The notes under the pieces: generated by a model | The model's database searches: none | Seen by the model: the letters and a program-made list of their open reading frames with translations, nothing else | What the model was told of the DNA's origin: nothing | Shown here: positions 1 through 13,383 of the stretch, piece after piece | Layout of the letters: every line of letters begins with the position of its first letter | How positions within the stretch are numbered: position 1 is the first letter of the stretch | Made by a program: the position numbers and the translations under genes | Source: Monilinia fructicola | Lineage: Eukaryota > Ascomycota > Leotiomycetes > Helotiales > Sclerotiniaceae | Length of the DNA: 64,000 nt | Direction of reading: 5' to 3' | Assembly (NCBI GenBank): GCA_008692225.1 | Contig: VICG01000010.1 | Span: forward strand, 2,364,001 to 2,428,000

Positions 1-780
1 AATAATAAATAATAAATAATAAATTGTAAACAATAATTAATAAATATTTTTAATAAGAGAAAGAAAGATCTAGAGAAAGTATTTTAATTATTATCTAAGA
101 ATAAATAAATAAATAAATAAATAAATAGTTATAATTATAATTTAAAAGTAAGTAAAATAATTAATTAATTATATTTAAATTCTATATTAAGTTATTTACT
201 AATATTATAAATATATATATATATATCTATCTATTCTTATAAATTTATATAATTAATACTTAAGTCTATATAGATAGAGTTTAATAGCTTATAATTTATT
301 ATTCTTTTAGATTAATATAATTAAATTAATTATCTCTAAAGCTTAATAGTCTATAAATTAATAATTTTGAAAATATAATAATCGATCTCTAGTTATTATT
401 AAGTAATTAATCTAAGGCTAAATAAACTATAATTAATTACTTTTAAAGCTTTACTAACCTATACTTCGATAATTATTCTTAGAGTATAATAACCTCTAAT
501 TATTATCAATTATTTATTCTTAAAATATAATTATTTATAATATCTTATCTTTAACTATAAGTTCTTTAATTTCTATTTAAATAGACTAATATATTATAAT
601 AATATAATTATATATCGATTAAATTTATAATATTAAATACTTAGAATAATAGATATAGAACATATATTATTTACAATATCTAATAACCTTAGAATCTATA
701 GTTAATTATTTTCAGGGTCTAATAACCTACAACTTTATATTTCCAACTAGTAATTCTTAGATAGTTAGAGGCTTTACCAT
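1..780. other. AT-rich, RIP-like relic DNA
   Basis: Almost pure A/T with frequent TAA/TTA triplets and no open reading frame of useful length. It grades into normal-composition DNA near 780-900. This matches the AT-rich blocks at 32200-38000 and 44480-64000 and is best read as the edge of a mutated repeat region. I could not recognise a specific element in it. Confidence 0.6.
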
Positions 781-2986
781 TTTGAAATACCTTAATACAC
801 TCAATGCATTTAATCCATTACCTCCAGGGCTATCTATACGTCACTTAATCTAGAGGTTTACATATTATTTATCAAACAAAACTTCATGTGGCTGATAATT
901 TTCTAATATTAGTATCCGCCTACTTGGTTCTGACTTCTGAGGTCGTCAATTCAATTCGCTTCATCCAAATGAGGTAAGGCCGGGGGTGTCGAGTAATTAC
1001 CTAAGCTAACTCCTTTATCAAATCCATGGATCCATACAAGTATAATTTCTCCTTCTCCAAATGACAATCCCTCTGATGCCGGTAGCCCTGGAGACTATTA
1101 AGATTACAATTTGGCTTTTTGAATGGATGATATATATATATATATATATCTATACATATCTCTCTCTTCCTATCTCTTCCCATCCCTCTCTCTTTCTCTC
1201 TACAGAGTATATCCTCAAATCCAATCCAATCCACTCCAATTCAATCCCACTCCCATCCTCACAATCCATCTCCAAACCTCTTCCCTGTCACCTCATCACT
1301 CTCTCATTTCACATGTCTCAACCTCGTATCTCGGTTCTCTAACTCCACACAATCCTGTACCAACTTCCTAGTCTCTTCCTCGCCCAACCAATCATCACCC
1401 CAGAACGGCTAATATTTCCATAAAAACCCATCAAACTATACATACAGAGTACAGTGCTCCGTACATTAGACACATATAAACTTATGACATGATGCAACAT
1501 TCTATTTCTAGAACACGAGATCAAGACAAGCACTCCGTAATCCATCAATTCATTGCCACACTCCGTACCGACATCCAATCGAATTCAAGTTTCAACCCTT
1601 CAGCCTCAGGGTAGGTGTACTGTGGTGTTCCTCTTCAATTCAAACCCCGCCAACTTCCTCCTGCATATTCACACTTATACTCAACACATCAGAGACAATA
1701 CTCCTTTGTGTAGTAAAGCCATCCTAAAGTACTGTATGCCTCATATACATCATATACACCATATACCCTATCTACACACTCAACACATCAATCAAACCCA
1801 CCCCAAGATACACCAAACCAACCAACCAGTCAACCAACCAAACCCGCCATCATCAAACCCAAACCCAAACCCAAACCACAACCCCCTAACCCCCTAACCC
1901 CCAACCCACCTTGCAATGTTCATCAAAAGATCCCCTCCCTCAACCAAAAAGTATAACATATGAAGAACTAGTAGAACTACCGATAATACAGTGCAGACAT
2001 ACTGTACAGTACCTCCCCCTCCAAACAACACAAACATCTCCTCCATCCATCCAGCACCGTCATCCAAATCCAGATAACGTAGATCCCAACCTTAATAAAC
2101 CTGTCAAATCCTACAGTATACTACGGAGTACACCTCAAAGACATCCCGTCATCCCGTCATCCCGGCATTCCGGCATCCCATTCTTCAAATCCATACTCTG
2201 TACATTGTACAATACAATACCGCGCACAAAAACGTAGCATACCCCCCTCCCCCCCCCTTCCCCCTCCACCCCAAAAAATATCAACACCCGAACATCTCCC
2301 TCCATCCTCCATCTCCCGGGTCCCGTCAACCCCGTCCCATAAACTTCGCACCGTACAGTACAGTGTACGAATACAGCAAGATCCTCGACGCTCATTCTCC
2401 ACGGGGAAAACGTAGATGGACTCGTGACTTGGGTGCAAGGAAGTGAGATATAGCTTGGTTGGTTGTTTGGTGCGTTTGGGAGATTGCTGATGTAGTGATT
2501 AACGAGACTTAGGTGTTTGGGTAACCTTTTGGGATGGCTTAATTGCTTGGTTGGGTAAATGACGGGAAGTTTATTGTCGTTTGTTAAAATACTGCTGTAT
2601 GTATACTATAGATACAAGTACTTGGATAGATACTTTTTACTTTCGGCTTTCGATTTTCGTTTTGGTTTTGGTTTTGGTTCTCTTTTTAATTTCGGGGTGG
2701 TTTTACATTTGTCATATGTGTATCTGTATTTATATCCGTATTTGGATTGATTTGAGTAGATATATGTATCGATGGATATATATACTTGTATATATGAATC
2801 TATATCCGTACTATCCTATCATCATATTACTATTCATATCACAGTCTGAGAAGTTGATAATTACCTGTAATAAATAATCATCTAATGAATGATAGAATAC
2901 ATGTTGAGAGTGATTACATAATATATATACCTCATCATCTAAACACACAACCTTCTTCTCTTCCTCTTCCTCTTCCTCTTCCTCCT

Positions 2987-3022
<36 letters not shown>

Positions 3023-3633
3023 CACCCCATTTTATCTCCCCCCCTCTCTCTTCCCCTCAAAAAAACACTAACTGCCAAACTCCCAAACCTTTTCGTTCCC
3101 CAAATTCCCTATATTCCTCTCATCCCCATCCCCATCCCCATCCTCAAACTCCAAACCAATCTACATCAATTTATACAATAATTATCAATAATTACATACC
3201 AATTACCAATACTAAACCTACATTCACACTCACACTTATATCACTCTATGCATCATATAAAACAAGATACATCCACATGCACAAAAAACACTTCACCTAC
3301 CGACCTGCTCATACCACATCCGATATACCTCACAAGTGATAACAAAATACATCATCAAGCGGTTTGAAAGTAAAAAAGAGTCTTGTCATGATCCTGATAC
3401 TCTTTATGATGTTACTTCTTGGACCTTCGACCTTCGATCTAACATTCACAACAACCAATCCTAGCAAAACGAAAAATATCCTCATACAGCAAATGGGTAT
3501 CCGCATCCGGGGATCATCAAACCCCAAAACGCCAAATGTATCTCCCTCAGATCCACATCAACCTCGGTATATCCAATCAATCCTGTCCCGAAGAGAGTGA
3601 TAGCCTTAAGACCATCATCCCGCTCAGTATATC
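781..3633. other. Intergenic region with simple repeats, no gene seen
   Basis: Composition returns to normal but no credible coding region is seen on either strand; the short open frames are low-complexity and lack introns or motifs. It contains a (TA)n tract near 1130-1150, pyrimidine-rich tracts at 1150-1300, C-rich tracts near 1800-1910 and 2235-2280, and TATATA-rich DNA at 2740-2800. The RdRP gene ends at its right edge. Confidence 0.5.
2948..3024. repeat. CTT/CTC/CTG trinucleotide microsatellite
   Basis: Runs of TTCCTC, then CTC, then five or more CTGCTC-like units. It gives a proline/alanine-rich open frame that I regard as spurious. Confidence 0.8.
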
Positions 3634-6600
3634 TCAGTCATCATCTAAAAGATCACTATCATCTGAATCTTTCATCTCAGTATCAATCATCGTCCCCCAT
3701 CCTTCATGTGCCCTCAACTGCCTCACAAATCCCGTGTTGGCTTTGAGCATCACATACATGGAATCGCTCACAGGTATCATTCCATGTTGATTGGCCTTGA
3801 TAAAAGCATATTGCTTGCCGGCCATCCACCAAACCAAACTCGAAACACTAATTGACTTCCCATAATATCTCCTGGGCGCGTAAGAAGCATAAAGCGCACT
3901 GGCTCTTAAAAGTGCCCATTGTCCAAATTCAGATTCAGTATCTTGGTCCAGCCATGTGAGAATCAATTTGCTCCTTGCATGTGGTTTGATAGCAAGAAAA
4001 TCCTCAAAGCAAGAATCACGCATGGGTGCAAATTCCACGCAGGTCTCATCAGGGTCCGAAGATCTCTTGGATGGTGTCTGTTTTTGATTTCTTTTAAAAG
4101 AACTGACCAATTTGGTCCATTTGATCTTGATTTTGTTGACATCCTCATCTAGTTGATCAAGAAGTAGTTTCCATTGCGCCGCTCTTTCAATTTCATCCAG
4201 GCTTGCACTTCCATCCGTCAATACCTTTGCCCTATCTCTTTGGTCCTTGTAGAACTGGGCCAAGATAGGATCGTATTCAGGCGGAGTTTCAATACTTTCG
4301 GTCAGGTTAGTGAGTAGTTTATCTGTCTGCTCATGTGCAAGGATTACCATATGATCAAGGATGTGATTCTTGCTCTTAGGCGGCCCATCTTTTACCTTGT
4401 ATTGAGGCATGAAAGGCTTGCCAGTAGTTGCAGTGATGTAAGCCTTGACTTTATCTAAATCTTTCTCTGTAAAGATAAACCCTTGCTTTGCTTGATCGAC
4501 CAAATTGCTGAGTAAAGTTGACAAGAATATAAGTTCTAGTCTATTGAGATCTCCAAGCATATATGCAATATTTTCTTTGAATACCGTGGTGTAGCCAAGC
4601 ATGCTTTGATGCATGTTGAAATCAAAACTGAATCTCAAGAATATGTTTGTTGGATCCGAATGACCCTTGGTCAACTGTTCATAAGTTGTTTTGTCTTGCT
4701 TGATAAAACCATCTTCGACAAGATTCGGAGTTTTGGGAACATTGGCATTGGTGAAACTTTCTACAATAGCAGGATCCCAACATATCCAGGCCTTGTCTCC
4801 ATCGTAATCACCACCTGAGAGTTTCTCTGCTAGGGATGGATAGCCTCTAGTAGAAAAGACGATGACATCTTTGAGATGCCTCAATTCATGCTTACTGACG
4901 GCAGTAACTCTTTGGATATCACTAGGATAATGAGCAGGATTCCTGGCCACAAGTAGATCCACATCTTCTAACTGAGTGTCAGATAGCCCAGTTTCGTTAT
5001 CAACAAAACTTGAAAAGGCAAGATGAACCTCATTGGGTTCTAAAAACGTCCCAAAAGTCCGGAACCATGTAAGCGGTTGTAGATTTACCGACGGTGATGT
5101 TCAAGCGTGACTTTAAATCATCACACTTCATCTTTAACGATTTCTTGGCCAATTCCATTAGGTATGACAATTTGCAGGGGTCGAAGCCAGCATCAAGAAG
5201 GATATTGATTCTATCCTCATGTTTTGCGGGCAAACCTCCACGCCATTGAATAGCACCGGTCTTGATTTTATCTTGAATGGAGGAGTTGGTAGGCCGAACC
5301 CAGCTACGAAGTTCTCGAGGACCAGTCAAAGCAGTTTTTAGCTCTTCCAATGACTTTTCAAGACCTTCTTCCAATGCCTTGACTATTGCTTCTCTCATTC
5401 TATTTGGATTTGTAGCTTGATGCATGAGAAGTGGAAGAAGCTGAGTATTCAAATCCGCCGTCTTCAATGGAGTGGAATGACCCACAACTTCAAAAGTGCG
5501 ATGAGACCAATGATCAAACTCATCACTAACATTTTCCCCACGGTTCCACTTACGTTGTGCGCTATATAGCTCGATCCAATCGTTGTCAATGTCATCGTTA
5601 CGATCAACAATCCACAGACCTTTTGCTTCACCAAACCTTCCTTGAAAGGCTGATGGTATGTACGACAACTCGAGTTTGAGTACTATCTTCCTAGCCAAAG
5701 ACAATGACATTTTTCCAGCGCCATCCGTCATAACATAGGGATTGCTCGGATCATTAGGATTTGGATTTGAAATATCCTGCATCTTGCCTCTGATTTTAGT
5801 ACGCTCGACGGTGACAGTAGCTTGATTCCTGGAGAGAACTGCCTGATTGTTAGCAATTACATTATTGAGCACAATCTAGGACGCATCAAAAGATTTCAAT
5901 CTTACCCAAGGCAGTTCTTGCGAATAATTTCATATATGGCTGATTTTTATTCTCTGAAGTTGGTCTAATACAATTCAGCAACTCCTCAAGTGTCATTCTA
6001 ACATGAATGTGTGGAGCAAGGTTCTTCGCTCTGCTTTCTTTGGCAAATCCGTAGCCATCAGTCGCAAAAAGAAATGCACGAAATGGTGTGGCAGAACTTT
6101 CCTCCTCAGGATCCGACTTCAAACTGCTCTTCTTTTTCCTATCCTTAATCTTAACGAAAAATGATTTGTAAGTCCTACCCAGAAGTTGATGATCCTTGTT
6201 CACCAACCAAGATTTCAAGTTGTCCCACGCATTGGGGTCTACTTTTGCCACTGTGGAACAGTATCTTTTACTTTCCAAATCAGGGATTTCGAATTCGAAG
6301 AATCTATCACAACCAAATCTTCGCTCGAGACGGTTTGTCAAGTCTAACTTCATGGGTTGTAGCTGGAAGGAAAGTAGAGGTTCTGACTGCTTTTTGTTTT
6401 CACGCAAAGAAGCTGCAAAGACTACTCCGTTGAAACCACGTATATATCCTTTGGTAGCAATCTCCCATACCTTTGCTCCACACCGTTCCGGAAACTTTTT
6501 GTCTTGCAATATAGGAAGGGTTTTCAACATGTTCCAGAGTTTTTCATATTCGATCCATTCCTCAACATATGGTAGTTTGAACTCGCTCATGGGGACCTGT

Positions 6601-7908
6601 ACGAAGAGAAAAATGCGAGTGATTTCGTAACTGACGAAGAAGGGAGCTCTTTTCAAACAAGATGGTAACGTTGCTGTGATGAATGAAGTATTAGTAACTC
6701 GAGGCTTACATTGGAGTGAAATCAATTTATGGATCATGCTTCATTCCAAAATATGCCAGATAGACTTACGTAGCATTTCATTCAGACACCTCTCCAATAC
6801 TTTCGGAGTTTTGTCCTCCGCAATTTCGTCCAACACGCCCTGCACGACTTCCCCAACCATGTTTTTCATCGTATCAGCCACCATATCAGGTTTATTCGGT
6901 GATGAAATATTGGCACCGAAACTTTCAATCCACATCCTCTCCGCTTCCGCAGGATCAAAACTACTACCGAAATCAGAGCTTTGTGTCTTCAGTCCGTCAT
7001 CGAGATCTTGTACAGAAAGGGGTTCGCTGTGCAACTTCATCACTGACTCTGGTTCCGGCTTTGAATCCGGATCTGTGAACTGACTATTGATGAACGTGCT
7101 ACTAAATGTTTGCGAGAATACGCTCGAAACATTTGTCTCGAAGCTTGTATTCATATTCAAATTCCCATCTCCGTTTAGTGGCACCATTTTAACTTTATCC
7201 GGCCTTGAATTTTGAGGCCGAGATACATTCCATTGAGGTGGGGGAAGTTCAAAAAGACTCTCACGAGCAGATGCTCTGGTTCCTGGCCCTTTTGCCTTTT
7301 TGACATCAGTGTTTATATCCGGGAATGGTTCGAGTGAATGCTTTCCATCATGCTTCCGAGAGGAGCTAATTGGAAAAACAACAGGGCTATCATCAGGCTG
7401 TACTCTTTGAGTATAGCGGGCAGAAGTATGGACTTTAGATGAACCGCTTCGTTGCAAAGACCTAGCTTTTTCATATGATTCAGAAAGAATGTTCCGCAAA
7501 CATTTTAGCAATTCTATTCGCTCATTAGGTGTGACTGGATGGTGCCCCTTGTGTCTTGCTTCTGGAATTACGTCTCGGTCAGCATTAGGCTTGTGGACCC
7601 AGCTAACACACAGATGTGTAGCTTCCCCATCGAAATTCCTAAGAGCAGTATATAGGTCACCCTTGGCTTTGAAGTATAGATAATTGATTTTGTCTATGAT
7701 CTCGTAGCCTAATTGCAATTCTGTCGGCTTCGATTTGGACCATCGATCCTTGGGTGATTCGAAAACTGTCCGAGGGAAGTCTCAGGTTCCATATCTTGGC
7801 GAGACTATTGTGAATGGCTTTGATTTCCTGTTTTGCCTCTATCTTTGCTGTGTTGATCTCATTCTTTGATCCGTCGGCGAAACTAGGCGTCTTTGGTATG
7901 GTAGACAT
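3634..7908 (-). CDS. RNA-dependent RNA polymerase of the RNA-silencing pathway (QDE-1/SAD-1/RRP-3 type)
   Basis: Cellular RdRP that copies single-stranded RNA into dsRNA for Dicer. The catalytic loop DYDGD sits within LSGGDYDGDKAWICWD (about residue 980), preceded by the family block VARNPAHYPSDIQRV, with MTDGAGKMS further upstream. Three exons are inferred: 7908-6770, 6673-5906 and 5838-3634. The introns are 6769-6674 (GTAAGT, branch TACTAAT, CACAG) and 5905-5839 (GTAAGA, branch GCTAAC, GGCAG). The start is the first in-frame ATG (MSTIPKTPSF) at 7908. Two frame breaks lie in exons. One is at the GGG run 7774-7776, where dropping one base joins WNLRLP to RTVFESPKDRW. The other is at the A5 run 5042-5046, where dropping one base joins FWDV to LEPNEVHLAF. 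With both corrected the exons sum to a whole number of codons, about 1,369 residues, close to QDE-1 size. The breaks are either assembly errors or real inactivation. I cannot assign a paralogue. Confidence 0.9.
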
Positions 7909-8454
7909 GGTGCAAGTATTTGCCTTGAAAGTATGTGCCGTGCACAAACTCTTTCAGTCCCTTTCTCATGTATTTTAAACCATGAGGTGTGCGCGTTTGT
8001 AGACTAATATTTGCAAATTATGTAGGTCTCAATTGGTTTCGTGCGAACGGGTAGATGCATCTGCAAACTGCGGGGGGGCTTTCATAGATTTGGACGAATA
8101 GGATCTTGAGAATAGGAAAAAATTAATGGATGCCAACATTGAGATATCCAAAACGAGGTCGCAGAGTGATAGTACAGCACTTTAACTGAATTGGGAGCGA
8201 AAGATATTGAATACATCCGACATGGCGAAGGTAGTAGGAGGCCTGGAGGCGCAAAGTAAAAGCATATGATTGGTACTCAAAAAGTGAGGGGATTCGAATA
8301 AAATTGAATAGCAGCTAAAGTACATGAATGATATATATGTACATTTGAGTAAAGGAAGGAAAAAGGATGGCAGCAAAGGCAATAAGACAACAAAGAACAA
8401 TAGAATCACGATAGCATCAAAAGAGAGAAAGAACTGATGCTATCACATTGGATT

Positions 8455-8535
8455 AATTCATTGTGATGATGTTAATGTTGATGGTGATGTTGATATTGAT
8501 ATTGATGTTGAAGATAATGATGATGATGGATTATG
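8455..8535. repeat. GAT/GTT-type trinucleotide microsatellite
   Basis: Imperfect runs of GATGTT, GATATT and GATGAT over about 80 bases. Confidence 0.75.
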
Positions 8536-9205
8536 ATTGATCATGTTATTTCTTTCGGGGTCACTGGGGTAAGGCTAACCTGGAAAAAGAAAAATAGCCT
8601 AAAGAAGCTAATTAAAGAACCGTTAATTATTGGTATTTCAAGTACCCGTGGGCGGTATTCGTAGCTTGCTTGCTTGCCAATTTATGACATTTGGCCTATC
8701 AAAGCTTCAATTAAGGTTATGGAATACTGTAATAACTATAATAAAGATAATAATTCCCCCTTTAGTAGTAGTGAACACAGCTGGAGTACCCGACCATCCA
8801 GCCTACTGTAAAGTCCTGTAAATGAGAGCAATTGGAAACGATCATTCCCGCCCTTGAAAGTAACTTGGAAGAGATTAGAAGATTGTTAGAAGATTGTTCG
8901 AAGATTAGATAAGATCCATGGATAGATACAGTAGTTCTAACCTTAGATACTAATAACTAGTACAAGTAGACAGACGGTAATCAATCTTAACCTTACTAAG
9001 CCTTCCAACCAAGTACCGAGAACACTAAAAAATCATCTAATGAACTCTCAAATTGTACACCCGTCCACAAGTATATCCTCACTTTCTGAATTCAAGGTGA
9101 TACAATATATTATGAAGTCTCTCGGTCAACAAGGCACTCAATCATTCATTGGCTATGAAATACTTCGAGTTAGCCCAACCGATTCACGAGCCATTGCTAC
9201 TCCTC

Positions 9206-9290
9206 TAACCCCTCCTCCTCCTCCTCCTCCTCCTCCTCCACCTCCTACTCCTAATTACTCCTACTCCTACTACGACTACGACTACTAAGT
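9206..9290. repeat. CCT/CTA trinucleotide microsatellite
   Basis: Ten or so CTC/TCC units followed by CTA and GACTAC units. It produces a polyproline then YSYYDYDY open frame, rejected as a gene. Confidence 0.8.
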
Positions 9291-9654
9291 AGGTATGTAG
9301 TCGAGGTCACTTTCTAACGCTTATCCATGAGTCTATATGATCTTTCGAGTGTTTATTTGTACATGATTGTCTCTTATCATGATAATATATGTTTATCTAC
9401 TTGTATACAGTGTTACATACTTGCTTTTGTAGTTCACTGCATAATTCCATGGACGTTCAATATAGTTCTATATCAAGTCTTTACTCCAGTTGACTGACAA
9501 CGTCATCTTCATCAAGTGTTGAATGTTCCCATAGGTGGGAACTCATCATATTTGGAACATGCAGTCCGCAACGAGTGTCGAAATGCCAATAACCTCTTAC
9601 CTGTCATTCCATCTAAATATGGATCTGACTCAACTTTCTCCAGAATTGCAAATA

Positions 9655-9720
9655 TTCATTCATTCATATATCCATTCATCCATCTATCCATCCATCCATC
9701 GGTTCATTCATTCATTCAAT
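9655..9720. repeat. ATTC/ATCC tetranucleotide microsatellite
   Basis: Alternating runs of CATT and CATC units. Confidence 0.75.
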
Positions 9721-10149
9721 TTACTTATTTTAACTCCACTCATCATCTTCACCCCGCACTTGACTAAACCCCGCCCCCGTTCCCCGCCACCCCCAGAGTT
9801 GCTCCGGTAACTGTTAGTCTATGCATACCACACGTCACATGTTGTATATCAAAACTAGTAAAGACTTTCAAGGTATTACAGGGACCTGCATCGTTGAGAC
9901 TTTGATGCGCATCAATAGGAAGTCTTCATTGAAGAGAATCAATGCAGTAAGCTTGCGGAATGCACAAAGATATCTGCGGCATTCGAACGTTCAGAAAATA
10001 GCTTCATTTTTACATGAATTTTTGGCAATTGCGTACTTTTCGGGTCAATGTCTACCTACTTTCACCTGTGGGTCAATGTCGTAATACGTATTTATTAATC
10101 CGAGATGATTGAGGAGTACATGAATATGAATTCTTGGGAAAAGGTATTT

Positions 10150-10182
10150 CCGAGAGAGAGATATATATAGTACCAATAGCAT
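10150..10182 (+). promoter_or_regulatory. Putative core promoter of the GH51 gene
   Basis: GAGAGATATATATAG gives a TATA-like element about 90 bases upstream of the GH51 ATG at 10253, and CCAAT follows within ten bases. Position and motif only; the transcription start is not visible. Confidence 0.35.
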
Positions 10183-10252
10183 CTAGGATATGTGACAATT
10201 CTTCTATCAGTGGCATGGAATTGTATTCAGGTTCAAGCTAGAGCCTTCAAAT

Positions 10253-12535
10253 ATGTTTTCCTCTAGTCTTTCTATGTTGCCAGTACTTGCTGGTATTGCC
10301 AGTGCCATCAATATCACTGCATCTGCTAGTGGTGGTAATGCCTCTTCTCCATTAGCATATGGTCTTATGTTTGAGGACATCAATCATTCTGGTGATGGTG
10401 GAATTTATGCAGAGTTGATTCAAAATCGAGCATTTCAGGGAAATCGAGAATATGCATCTACTTTGAAACCATGGACAGCAATCGGAAGCTCAGTCCTAAC
10501 TTTACAAAACACATCAATACCATTATCATCAGCATTACCTACCTCGGTCAATGTGCGAGCCTTATCAAATAGCACTTCGTACAATACTACTGCTAAAATT
10601 GGAATCTCCAACCCTGGGTGGTGGGGAATAAGTGTTGAACCACAAAAATATACTGGAAGCTTTTGGGTCTTGGGTTCATACACTGGAAACTTCACAGCAA
10701 GTTTGGTCAGCGCATCATCTGGTGATGTCTTTGCAAGTATTGAAATACCTTCAAACTCTACCTCTGATGAATGGACTGAGTTCTCATTCACTCTCGAACC
10801 AAGCACTGCAGCTTCAGATGTCAAGAATAATTTCACCATTGAATTCGATAGCGGCAATTCTCTCAACTTCAATCTAATCAGTCTCTTCCCACCAACTTAT
10901 AACGATAGGCCAAATGGAAATCGACCAGAGCTTATGAAAGCTTTGAAGGATCTTAAACCAAGTTTCTTTAGAATCCCCGGTGGAAATAATATGTATGTCT
11001 TCAATCATGCACCACTCAGTCAATAGCACTAATCAATTGGCGACAATAGTGAAGGAGACAGTTTCGGTTATCGTTGGGCATGGAATGCAACACTTGGACC
11101 TCTAAAAGACCGTCCAGGTAGACCAGGTATGTATTGGAAGAATTTATGAGTAATTCATTGAATATGTCAGTATGGCTAAAGTGTGAACTTCTATAGGAAA
11201 TTGGGGATACCAAAAGTGAGCATGATTGAAATCCTCAATCCCCACACTTATAATACTGATTCAATGATTTAGTACTGATGGACTTGGTTTGATTGAGTAT
11301 ATGAATGTAAGTTCTCCTGTAAAAGGGAAAAAAAGAAGCGCCCATGCTAAATTCCCAAAGTGGTGCACCGACCTTGAAGTCGAACCAGTTCTAGGAGTAT
11401 GGTCTGGCCTATACCTAAATGGTTACGAGACACCTGCCAATGTTGTGCCTGAAGAAGATCTTCAACCCTATGTTGACGATGCTCTAAAACGAGCTCGAGT
11501 TCCTCTTGGGCGACACTTCTACAAAATACGGAGCGCTTCGTGCTTCTCTTGGTTACCCTGAACCTTGGAAGATTAATTATGTTGAAGTAGGCAATGAAGA
11601 CAATCTAGGTGGAGGAGAAGATACATATATCGCCTACCGTTGGCCCATGTTCTACAATGCCATTCACGCTAAATACCCAGACATTCTAATCATCTCTTCA
11701 GCTCAAGATCTTCTCTCAGTTGGCGCCCCTCACACATCAGGCACGGATTTCCATCAATATCTGAGACCCGATGATTTCGCAGTTCAATTCGACCTTTTCG
11801 ATAATGCAAATAGGTCTTATCCCATCTTATTAGGCGAATATGCCGTCATTCAACCCAACGCAAATGGCGCACCAGTAGACTGGAATGCAGAAAAATTAGA
11901 TTTCGGAACTTGGATTGGTGCCGTCGGTGAAGCCATCTACCTACTCGGCATGGAAAGAAATGGTGATATTGTATTGGGAGCCTCATATGCACCCGGTTTT
12001 CAAAACATAAATTCTTTCCAATGGACCGTAAGTTCCCCCACCCACCCCTCATACCCTCCCAACCCAAACAATAATAAACAAAACCAAAATCTAACACCCA
12101 CCCAAGCCTGACCTCATCACCTTCAACGCCGACCCCTCAAAGACCGTCCTCAGCAACTCCTGGCACCAACTCCAACTCCTCTCCACAAACCGCTATAACG
12201 CCACCGTCCCTTTTACAACCACAAACTCCCTTAACAGCAGCTCCCCCTTCGGCCCTGCGTTCTACGTCATCGGTGTAAATGACCCCGGCAAATACGTCCT
12301 CAAAGCCGCCATCTACAACACCACCGAGCCGGTACCCTTCTCCATTGATTTTGAAGGTGTGGATGCCGGCGCCACGGGAACATTAACAGTTTTGAATGCG
12401 CCCGATGGAAACAGTAAGAATGTTTTTGGAGGAGAGGATTTGGTCGTTAAGACTGTAAATAGTGTTACTGCGGGGGCGGGAGGAAAATTCGAGTTTGTGT
12501 TGAAGGAGTATGATATCGCAGTTTTTACTACTTAG
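10253..12535 (+). CDS. GH51 alpha-L-arabinofuranosidase, secreted
   Basis: Releases arabinofuranose from arabinan and arabinoxylan side chains outside the cell. The first 19-20 residues are a signal peptide, followed by the family block [20 protein letters not shown]. The expected acid/base Glu lies in VEVGNEDN (about 369) and the nucleophile Glu in LLGEY (about 449); a beta-sandwich tail follows. Six exons: 10253-10992, 11050-11126, 11197-11215, 11273-11306, 11361-12027, 12107-12535. All junctions are GT-AG and phases agree, including a 19-nt exon. Exon 5 carries one extra base: at the A4 run 11486-11489 the frame must shift to read [16 protein letters not shown] instead of LKRARVPLG. With that correction the protein is about 654 residues, the usual fungal GH51 size. 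The frameshift is probably a homopolymer error; if real, the enzyme would lose its catalytic core. A TATA-like element lies about 90 bases upstream. Confidence 0.92.
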
Positions 12536-13383
12536 TTGGGGTGATTTGGAAATATTTACATGCACAAATACATACATATATATATTGAAATAACAAATAT
12601 ACAAACCAAGAACCTACAAAACCATAATCAACCCACCTACTCAAGCCAACGTCAAAAAACCCGAATTGAAACCACCTACCACCTAGTCAGAGGTTGTAAA
12701 TCAAAGGAATCAAAGCAAATCAAAGCCATAAAATAAATCCAAAGCAAGTCGCAGGAGCTACAATTCTTTTCCAAACCCATGAAGAACGATTCTCGATCAA
12801 CTCAAGAACAAAGTTTCAGATCCGTTACCATACTACTGGTCACATCATAAACTACTCCCTAAACATCGTTCAAACATCTACGACCGCTTCACAAACAGTG
12901 GTTGATATCAAATCTTCACATCTAATGAACAATTGGTGGATAATATTTAGAAGATTACCATCGCTCATGGAACCAGATCAAAATAAAATAAAATAAAATA
13001 ATTCAATTACTCATAGTGTTACGCTTGATGATACCAATATTGAGCCAACTCCAAGTAAGGAAGAAAAGAACAATGAAGATGTATAAATGGCCGTTGAAGA
13101 CTAAGTATGAGAAATAGTTGATGGAAAATTCAATTGAAAATTTGAATGCGAGAAAACAATATTGTGAATATGGTGCATGTAAGATTAGAAGCCCTGCGAG
13201 GATATTAGGAAAGTAAGAGGCTGTCAAAACTGATTAGGCCTTCTTTTCATTGCCAAAAAAAAAAAAAAAAATCTTCAAGTATCGAGCAGGAAGAAAGCAT
13301 GCTACCAATGGACTCCAGGAAACATATTGGACGAAGATCTGCGACGAGTAGCTGACAGAATTTGGCCCCCACCTATCATTGCA
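12536..13383. other. Intergenic region between convergent genes
   Basis: About 850 bases between the GH51 stop and the end of the retropepsin-like gene. It holds an (AAAAT)n tract near 12980-13000 and a poly-A tract of about 16 bases near 13254-13270. No coding region is seen. Confidence 0.5.

Larger units (their letters stand above)
7909..10252. other. Intergenic region between RdRP and GH51, no gene seen
   Basis: About 2.3 kb carrying the RdRP promoter side and the GH51 upstream region. It holds several microsatellites and no supported coding region; the open frames present are short or made of simple repeats. Confidence 0.5.

Noticed and set aside
1860..1915. CCCCCTAA/CCCAAAC runs resembling interstitial telomere repeats
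   Set aside because: Only two CCCCCTAA units within a generally C/A-rich stretch; no regular CCCTAA array.
10435..10872. 145-residue minus-strand ORF inside the GH51 gene
   Set aside because: Antisense shadow of exon 1 of a well-supported gene.
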